Source: Astropecten irregularis (taxonomy: Eukaryota; Echinodermata; Asteroidea; Paxillosida; Astropectinidae). From it: a DNA stretch of 64,000 nt. Below the pieces are notes generated by a model. It searched no databases. It saw nothing but the letters and a program-made list of their open reading frames with translations, and was not told the origin of the DNA. The position numbers were made by a program, and so were the translations under genes. This document shows, piece after piece, positions 57,136-64,000 of the stretch. Within the stretch, counting starts at the first letter, position 1, and each line of letters opens with the position of its first letter. The DNA is taken from positions 22,365,217-22,429,216 of the forward strand of contig OZ020246.1 of NCBI GenBank assembly GCA_963971285.1. Reading direction: 5' to 3'.

Positions 57136-57202
57136 AGGGGGGGGGGGGGGGGGGGTGGGGGGGGTATACCCCCAATATTTGAGGTGGGGGGGGGGGGGGG
57201 TG
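57136..57202 (+). repeat. Long G runs in intron 1 of the inverted paralog
   Basis: Two G-rich tracts (about 57136-57164 and 57183-57202), each of over 17 G with single T breaks, separated by TATACCCCCAATATTTGAGG. The corresponding intron in the other copy lacks them. They could form G-quadruplexes on the coding strand. Confidence 0.9.
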
Positions 57203-57496
57203 GCGTGTATTATCATCCCCCAAATATTTAGAGGTTGAATGTCATTCAAGTTTATTGTATAAATATATTACATGATCCTTGATTTTCTTTTTTAGTCTTC
57301 GCAGTGAATTTATACTATGTTTAATTCTTCTGAATATCGTTTTTAAATGTGACTTTTGACTCAAAAGTTTTATTCAAAAGTCCCTGGTTTGGGAGGGGGG
57401 TAAACGCAAAACGCAAAGTGAGATATGACTTCCTTTTATGACATTGACTTCCTTCTAAGTGACTGTCTATTTCCATTTCTTCTTATTTTCCAATAG

Positions 57497-57670
57497 TCTT
57501 TATGACTACTGACCCCGTGGAGGGCGCTATGAGGTCATGCTACTTCGGTCCACCACCGCCGCCTGATCCTGGTAACACTAACCCCTATCACTGGATGAAA
57601 CAAGCCGCGGACCAAATACAGAAGAATTGTCCAAGAAAGAGCCAGACACCACCGGCACCAGCACCACCTG
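57497..57670 (+). CDS. Inverted paralog, proline-rich exon 2
   Basis: Acceptor TTTTCCAATAG (ends 57496), donor CCTG|GTAAGT, phase 1-1, 174 bp. VFMTTDPVEGAMRSCYFG, PPPPPDPGNTNPYHWMKQ, AADQIQKNCPRKSQT, PPAPAPPG. The frame is intact and near-identical to 53971-54138 at the protein level (MN to TT, C to S, plus Ala-Pro). No EGF or unit exons for this copy were found in 57671-64000. It may be a gene running off the window or a copy limited to the first two exons. Confidence 0.88.
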
Positions 57671-57945
57671 GTAAGTCCCTGCTTTTATAAACTGCGAATA
57701 TCCAATAAATGTACTGTGGTCATAGATACTGAAAGCGACTAACCAAAAACCAGGATAAATCAAAAATGTATAACCGCCTACACAACACCCACAAATCTAG
57801 AATCCAAAACCATAAGGGTGCAGATGCAAAAAAGACCCCGCTCAAATACTCACAACTTTCTGAGGTGATCACGCCTTAGGCCTATATACAGCAAAATAAA
57901 GCTTGAATCCTCATTTTTCAAATTTTTGTCTCCGTTTTGTTTAGG

Positions 57946-58320
57946 TTAAAGGGAGGGTACAGAATTGGTAAGACAAAATACACTTCATGATCACAGATTC
58001 ACATAAAACTTACACAGTATAATGGTGATGATAGGAGAAAACATCCCATGAAATGTTTTTGTCTGAAATGCCGTATTCGTTGAGAAATAAATGAAACTAT
58101 TTTCCGACTGGAATAAATCGCTTCAAAGCGTTTTAATCATTCGTTGAAATGTGTACAGTTCTCTGTACACGGGTTTTCACTATTTTCTCGTGACCAAGAT
58201 GGCTGATTGACCTCAAACTTATACAGGTTTGTCAGCTAAGGTATATGATGGATTACATAATGTGCTTTCACTGTCAGCAACGGTTTTGTCGCAAACACCA
58301 GTTCTGTACCATACCTTTAA
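57946..58320. repeat. TTAA MITE, second subfamily, full copy
   Basis: TTAAAGGGAGGGTACAGAAT to GTTCTGTACCATACCTTTAA, with TTAA at both edges. Body as in 37718-38085 (TGATGATAGGAGAAAACAT, AAATGTTTTTGTCTGAAATG). Confidence 0.9.
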
Positions 58321-58789
58321 CCGATAACTTTTTTTTTTTTTTATGAAAAGTCCGTTCAAAGACAAATAACCCTGAAACTGCCACATTGACTGGTGCCAAA
58401 TTTGTTCCTCTGATATTATTGTACCACATCAATAGATAATGGAATTTCATTGGCCAAAACCCGATCACGTCCTTGCTTACAAAGACCGATGTACACAAAT
58501 GAACGCGACGCACAACTCCGTCAACAATAAGGGATGTGCAATGACACCTCGCATTAATTTTTACCAAGTTTTAACCCGTTATAGGACGTACGGGCTTTTT
58601 AACGTACCGGCGCGGTATATGGTGTTTTAATGTGCTAGGCACTTAAAACGAACTTACTGATTTGGGTTTTCGCTGGTACTACGCAACGATGCATTCATTT
58701 TGCACTGTGGGTTGTAGGCATGGACAACCCTTCCCGAAGATTTCTTCGGAAACCGAAATAAGCAAGACGGTACGTGGAATAACAAAACG

Positions 58790-58906
58790 GGGTAATTGTG
58801 TACAAGTGGTTCATAGTCAATATAACTACTTTTATGTACTATTACTATAGGCTTAACATGACTAGGGAAGTTTAAGTGTATATATGAACCACGTATACAC
58901 AATTAC
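58790..58906. repeat. Inverted repeat
   Basis: GGGGTAATTGTGTACAAGTG and GTGTATACACAATTACCC-like ends with GGTTCATA / TATGAACC inside. About 25 bases pair with gaps. Confidence 0.6.
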
Positions 58907-58979
58907 CCAAAACAGTTATTGATTGTAGTGCCATGGTATATGGGTTTTGGACACACGCTTAAACGTAGTTTTTTTACTA

Positions 58980-59090
58980 TTAATGTATCACCAACTGATA
59001 ATGTATCATGTTGACGGATAATGTCAAAGATCTCGAACTGATAATGTATCACCACAGAACAGAAATTGTATCAACCGATAATGTATTTTA
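58980..59090. repeat. Degenerate repeat, ACTGATAATGTATCA units
   Basis: Five spaced copies of (A)ACTGATAATGTATCA or close variants. Confidence 0.6.
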
Positions 59091-60563
59091 TAATGTTCTC
59101 TGTAAAACCCTCGAAAAAGACTGGAAGTTGCTGAAGGGACAATTTTTAAACATTCGTTTCTGTCATGCCGATCGTGTTGTATGAACATCTGTTTTGGTGA
59201 AATCTGTTACATCTTCCTCAGATCAATGTTTGAAACTGTGACGTCATCAAAACCAAAGTTTTGGTGCATTCAAAAGAATGTTGTCACTGCTATCATGGAG
59301 CTAGGAAGAGAGCTCCATGCTGCTATTCAGACAAGAATAGACAGACAATTGTACCTTTTTTCAAGTTGTCCTAACTAGCCAGCTAGAAATACCTGTATTT
59401 CACTGCTACTGAGTACTGACAAACATGTATTGATGATATCACAGCCTGGTTGTTGTAAAAGAGCTAAATTTAAATGATAGAAAAACCGAACTGAATGGTC
59501 ATTTTGAAGGTAAGTTCAAAATACTTAGAAACATAATCGGGATTGGTAAAGGTGACAGAACAGCTGCAGACTGTTCATAATTGGATTTGTCATGAAATAA
59601 AAGCAAACCTGTGAAATGTTCACCTCATGGCATCATCGGAAACTGTAGAAAACTGAAAACCGCTCATGGTATTTTTAAAATCTATTCACTGTTTTCGGTC
59701 GTTGTTTTACTGGATATGCACTATTCCTCACAAGAGTCTATTGACTTGACTTGACTGATTCATTATTTGCATCCCCTTTAAATCTGAAGAGTTAGAGACT
59801 GTAAATATCAAAGATAATTATCTTGAAAATTTTGGCCATGGTCAAAAAAATTGATTTTCTTTAAACTCTTATATTTGATTGACCTTAACCCAAAAATAAC
59901 AAATATGGATATATTTTTTGAAAAATTACTTCGTTGCCATAGCAACAGCCAAATTACCATTTAAAGCACTTTTCGAAATTTTCCCATTTTTTTAAAGGTG
60001 AAATTTAGCCATTTTCAAGGTCAGATTTCTACTATGCAATGTACATCAAATACATTTTTTCTTAAAGGATGTGGATAGGTTGGCCCTTAAAGCTTATAAT
60101 GTGTAAATATTATAACTAGGTATGTGACTCGGTTATACCATTTATTTGAAATAAGGGTGTTTTTTTTTTTACTTTTTCATAGTGTGAAAAAATACCGCCC
60201 CTTTTACCAGCTCATAACCCATATGGCAGTGCTCCAATTTTCACAAAGACCACGTTTATTGTTGGGAATAGACATGGTCTTGTAGAAAATAAAAAAATTA
60301 GCTAGGGAAAAATTATTCCTTCTTCACAATATCGCTGCACATTTGACCATTTTTCACAAATTACCTTAAGGCTGTCCTTGAGTTATATGCTAAGAAAATA
60401 GATTTTAAATTGCGTAAATTATTTTTTGATACATTTGAAAGCAATCCATACCAAACTGGATCATCTATAATGGTCATAGTTACAAATAAACCACTGGAGT
60501 TTGTACTTTTAGAGCTTAAACACTTTTTTTGGGGGGGGGGGACTACAGTATGTGTCCCAGAAA

Positions 60564-60974
60564 GAAACGCAACACTGTGTCGGGACCCATTATGTTAAAA
60601 CTGAACTGTTTATCACTTCAAGATTCAGCTATATGATACAACCATGTCTTGGCTATCACCATGTCGAATTGAAGCATATTGGGGCTGAAATTAGCAAAAA
60701 TATTACCTATTGAAAGATTACTCCATAAAAACTAATTTGCAAGGATAACACGCATATAGTGGTCAATACGCACATAATGTGTATGAAAGAAAGATAAACA
60801 TCGGGTTTTGAGGTTGAGTAATTAAGTCTTAGTTTTTTCACTAAATTTTAGTCCAATTTTACTCAAATTCAAAATAGTGATAGCCAAGACATGGTTGTAT
60901 CACATATCTGAATCTTGAAGTGGTAAACAGTTTAATTTTTATATAATAGTTCTTGACACATGTGTTGCGTTTTT
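60564..60974. repeat. Foldback element, AAACGCAACAC ends
   Basis: GAAACGCAACACTGTGTCGG at the left, TGACACATGTGTTGCGTTTT at the right. The arms go on with AAACTGTTTATCACTTCAAG / CTTGAAGTGGTAAACAGTTT and CCATGTCTTGGCTATCAC / GTGATAGCCAAGACATGG. Flanked on both sides by T runs joined to G runs. Confidence 0.85.
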
Positions 60975-61006
60975 TTTTTTTTTTTTTGGGGGGGGGACAC
61001 CCTGTA

Positions 61007-62011
61007 CAGGGTGTCTCAAAAAATAAACAAATATTTGATTCTGTGGGGAAATATGGATATGTATGGAAAGCTCATACACTCAATTTTCATATGACACCAA
61101 AAAGATCCGAAAATAATACATGCTTGGGTGAGCTCGGTCCATTTTTGTAATTGCTATGCAAATTAGGTTGCGCAGGAATTGGCCCTCCAATTGTGAGTTG
61201 TAGGTCCTTTGAGCTTACGGAATTGAGAGTGATATGATAAATTCATGATCAATTGCGACCACTTTGGGTTTGTTGAGTGAATTTTTTGTTTTCTAGTTAA
61301 TCAAAATTGTATGCATGAGTGAATACAAATTGCATTTATAATAGTAGCATTGTAACTTTCCCGGTTACTCATGTGGTATGGTGTATTCATGGGAGTCATG
61401 GTGGGGTGATGCTACATGTTGCAGGGGAGTTGAGATAGGCTAGGACTTTGTTGGGTGGATGAGAGCCAAGAGAACATTTTGCCAAATTGGACTGGTTGGT
61501 ATAATCCATTGACACCTGAAGTCAATCACAATCTCTCACTGAGTCAATCAATCAATACCATAAATCAGACATAAGTCCTACTCTATCTCAACTCCCCTGC
61601 AACATGTAGCATCCGTCACCCTATCCTGACTCCCATGAACACATCACATGAGTACCAGTGAAATTAACAATGTTACGATAATAAATGTAACTTTTATTCA
61701 CTCATGCATCAAATATTAATCCCATATAAACCACATTTTCACGGCGGCAAACCCAAGCTAAAATTCCGTAAGCTCCAAAGGACTCACCTCAAATGGAGGG
61801 CCAATTCCTGCGCAACCTAATTTACATAACCTTTACAAAAGTGAGCAGTGCTCAGCCAAGCATGACTTCTTTTTTTTCGGAATTGTTGGTGTCATATGAA
61901 AGTTGAGTGTATGAGCTTTCCATACATATCAACATTTCTCCCCAAAATCATGTATTTTTTTATTATTTTACAGCCATTTCAAAAGTGTACAGTTTTTTTG
62001 GAGACACCCTG
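61007..62011. repeat. Long foldback element of about 1 kb
   Basis: CAGGGTGTCTCAAAAAA at the left, TTTTTTTGGAGACACCCTG at the right. Further pairs inside: GGAAAGCTCATACACTCAAT / TGAGTGTATGAGCTTTCC-like, GCGCAGGAATTGGCCCTCCA / GAGGGCCAATTCCTGCGC, and ACATGTTGCAGGGGAGTTGA / TCAACTCCCCTGCAACATGT. It is palindromic nearly to its centre near 61510. Confidence 0.88.
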
Positions 62012-62258
62012 AATATTCATTATTTTTTACTGTCATTTTAAATCTTGGGTTTCTTTGCCTGGATACTTGCTGAATTTGTATTGTTTATTATCATTTAAGT
62101 TCCCAAGGGTCAATGTGTTTAAGAAAGAGTTTTATAAAATTTCTGTTGCCATGGAAACGGTTAATCATAGTAACCAAATATACATGTATTATGTGTATTC
62201 TTTGTGACTTTTGTGAATTTTGTTGAATATGTTTTAAAGGGTAGTTTATTCAAGTGAT

Positions 62259-63914
62259 ATTGAGGATGCATGGAAATTATGGAGTTGCAGTTTTTATCAG
62301 GGAATCACTTAAGCATAGAATACTCTTCGCTGACAGTATGAACAAAGTTGAATCGCTCTGGTTGGAAGTTAAGCTGCCATCAACGAGACCCCTTGTCATC
62401 GGTTGTGTATATCGGCCGCCAGACATTGAGACTTTCTTTGAGGACTTTTCTGTTGTTCTTGATGATGTCATGAATATGTATAATTCCAGATTCATGCTAG
62501 TATTGACCTGTATGGGCGATTTTAATGTTGATTATTTAAAGTCCAGTTCAAAGTATTGGTCAAAATTAAAGCAGCTTTTTAACAATTTTGCAATGAATCA
62601 ATTAATCACTTGTCCTACAAGAATAACTCAACTGAGTTCTACTTGCATAGATCATATATGGACCAATCGTCCTTCTATGTACACTCAATCCGGAACTAAC
62701 GACAACAATCTTAGCGATCATACTTATTTTTACTGTCCGTAAGTCTGCAAAAATCCTAAAAGAGCACAATATATCCAGGCTCGTTCATTCCGGAAATTTA
62801 ATAAACACATTTTTAATTTTGACCTTAAACAGCAATCACTATTGAAGCTCCTGAAGAAATTGCCAGTTGGGAAAGCTTTTGGCATGGATGGGATTAATGG
62901 TCGTTTCTTAAAATCTGGTGCCAGCATTCTTGCCAAACCGCTAGCTGTAATTTTTCAACTAAGCTTAATGACTGGTATTGTTCCTAACGATTGGAAATTG
63001 GCCAAGGTTACCCCAATTCATAAAGGGGGAGATGTTCATGATCCTAATCAATATAGGCCCATTTCTGTAATCTCAATTGTTATGAGAATCTTTGAGCGTA
63101 TCATCTACCAACAATTATTCCATTTCTTAACAGAGAATAATTGCCTTGCCCAGGAGCAGTCGGGTTTCAGACCTCTTCACTCCACATATACGGCTTTACT
63201 TGATGTTTCTGATTATTTGCTCAAACAGCTGGATATTGGTAAAATTGTTGGAGTAACATTTTTGGATCTTCGCAAAGCATTTGACATATTAATCACAATA
63301 TTTTGATTCGGAAATTACATACCTTGGGTGTTAGAGGTCTGGAGGTCGACTGGTTCCGGTCTTATCTTAATGGGAGGATCCAAATGACTAAAATAGGAAA
63401 TTCTTTATCTAGCAAAACCTACATCAACTTTGGAGTTCCTCAGGGAACTATACTGGGCCCTTTATTATTTACCATTTTTATCAAATATATTACGACTGTG
63501 ATTGATCATACTAAAATTGTACTTTATGCTGACGATACTGCATTGTTTTATCCTAGTAAAGATGTTCAGCAGATAAATCTCTTTTTAAATCATGAATTGC
63601 AGAAAAACAGACTTCAACTAAACATTTCCAAGTCAAAAAGCATGTTAATTGGTTCTGCCCAGAAGCTTGCTAGGTGCTTACATCCTAATATTGATATTTT
63701 TGTTGACGGTAACTGCCTGGATCAAATCACCACTTATAAATATCTTGGTGTACATATTGACAGTAAAATGAAATGGACTGAGCATATTGAGCATATTGAA
63801 AAAGCTGTTTCTAAGAGAAAAGGTGTCCTGAATAGACTAACAAATATTTTACCTGTGTCTACCCTTAACTTTCTCGTCAAAAGCCTTGTTCTGCCATGTT
63901 ATAATTTGCATTAA
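62259..63914 (+). mobile_element. LINE copy (Jockey/CR1-like), endonuclease and reverse transcriptase pieces
   Basis: First part (62259-62742) is the second half of an AP-type endonuclease: GVAVFIRESL, VYRPPD, MGDFNVDYL and the catalytic SDH near its end. After an in-frame stop at 62740 the same frame runs on (RSFRKFNKHIFNFDL) and meets the start of the RT (GKAFGMDGINGRFLKSG), so the usual linker is lost by deletion. RT then shows YRPISVISIVMRIFERII, EQSGFRPLHST and LDLRKAF. A frameshift at about 63285-63295 moves it to a second frame (NFGVPQGTILGPLLF, YADD at 63525-63536, TTYKYLGVHID). It breaks off near 63914 before the C-terminal tail of the type seen at 40125. Dead copy, 5'- and 3'-truncated. 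Confidence 0.9.
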
Positions 63915-64000
63915 GGTTAACAGAACACCGGCGTATTGAGCAAAATAATGCCGATTTCCCGCCGCTTTGATGTCAATTGCAATGTCTGAATTAGACACTG
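63915..64000. other. Window end, unassigned
   Basis: The LINE similarity ends near 63912. The remaining bases show no recognised feature. Confidence 0.5.

Larger units (their letters stand above)
57671..62258. other. Downstream of the inverted paralog, intron or intergenic
   Basis: No exon with the family's cysteine pattern was found. It contains a TTAA MITE (57946) and four inverted-repeat structures (58790, 60564, 61007, plus degenerate repeats at 58980). The stretch 59110-60530 shows nothing clear beyond AT-rich sequence and an odd short frame. Confidence 0.5.

Overview
The window reads as nuclear DNA of a marine deuterostome invertebrate, most likely an echinoderm. Reasons: small exons in a sea of intron, GT-AG splice signals, AT-rich non-coding DNA studded with TAGGCCTA and ACATGTACATGTA motifs, very many short inverted-repeat elements (MITEs and foldbacks), tRNA-derived SINE pieces and decayed LINE copies. 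No rRNA, CRISPR, operon or prokaryotic feature was seen. The species is inferred from texture only.

Two host loci are clear. (1) On the + strand, 25908-26243 is the penultimate or last coding exon of a PSKH1-type serine/threonine kinase (end of the kinase domain plus the Ser/Arg/Lys-rich tail). A tiny terminal exon is proposed at 28962-28979. No upstream kinase exon was found in 1-25907, so that stretch is probably intron or upstream DNA filled with repeats. (2) On the - strand, from 54578 down to at least 40841 and perhaps 39180, is a gene for a secreted, cysteine-rich protein. It has a signal-peptide exon, a proline-rich exon, one complete EGF exon, then a five-exon unit (4-Cys half-EGF, CQAxIDAG exon, 37-bp GGGWM micro-exon, ~80-codon exon, VLVEGVCS exon) that occurs twice. 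Each copy of the unit has 14 cysteines in matching places. The two kinase-side and secreted-protein genes are tail to tail.

The secreted-protein gene lies head to head with an inverted copy of its own start: exon 1 (56814-56877) and exon 2 (57497-57670) on the + strand, with conserved 5' flank and intron 1. The later exons of this copy are not seen before the window ends. The ~1.6 kb spacer between the arms holds a strong hairpin.

The rest is mobile DNA: a TTAA-target MITE family with at least ten copies (one with an empty site in a duplicated intron segment), hAT-type elements with 8-bp target duplications (6919-7467, 19959-20294, 47793-47991), several foldback families, tRNA-like SINE copies, and three LINE pieces (40125-40763, 41915-42090, 62259-63914).

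The best candidate for something undescribed is the duplicated 14-cysteine module with its GGGWM micro-exon, together with the inverted duplication of its promoter and secretion exons.
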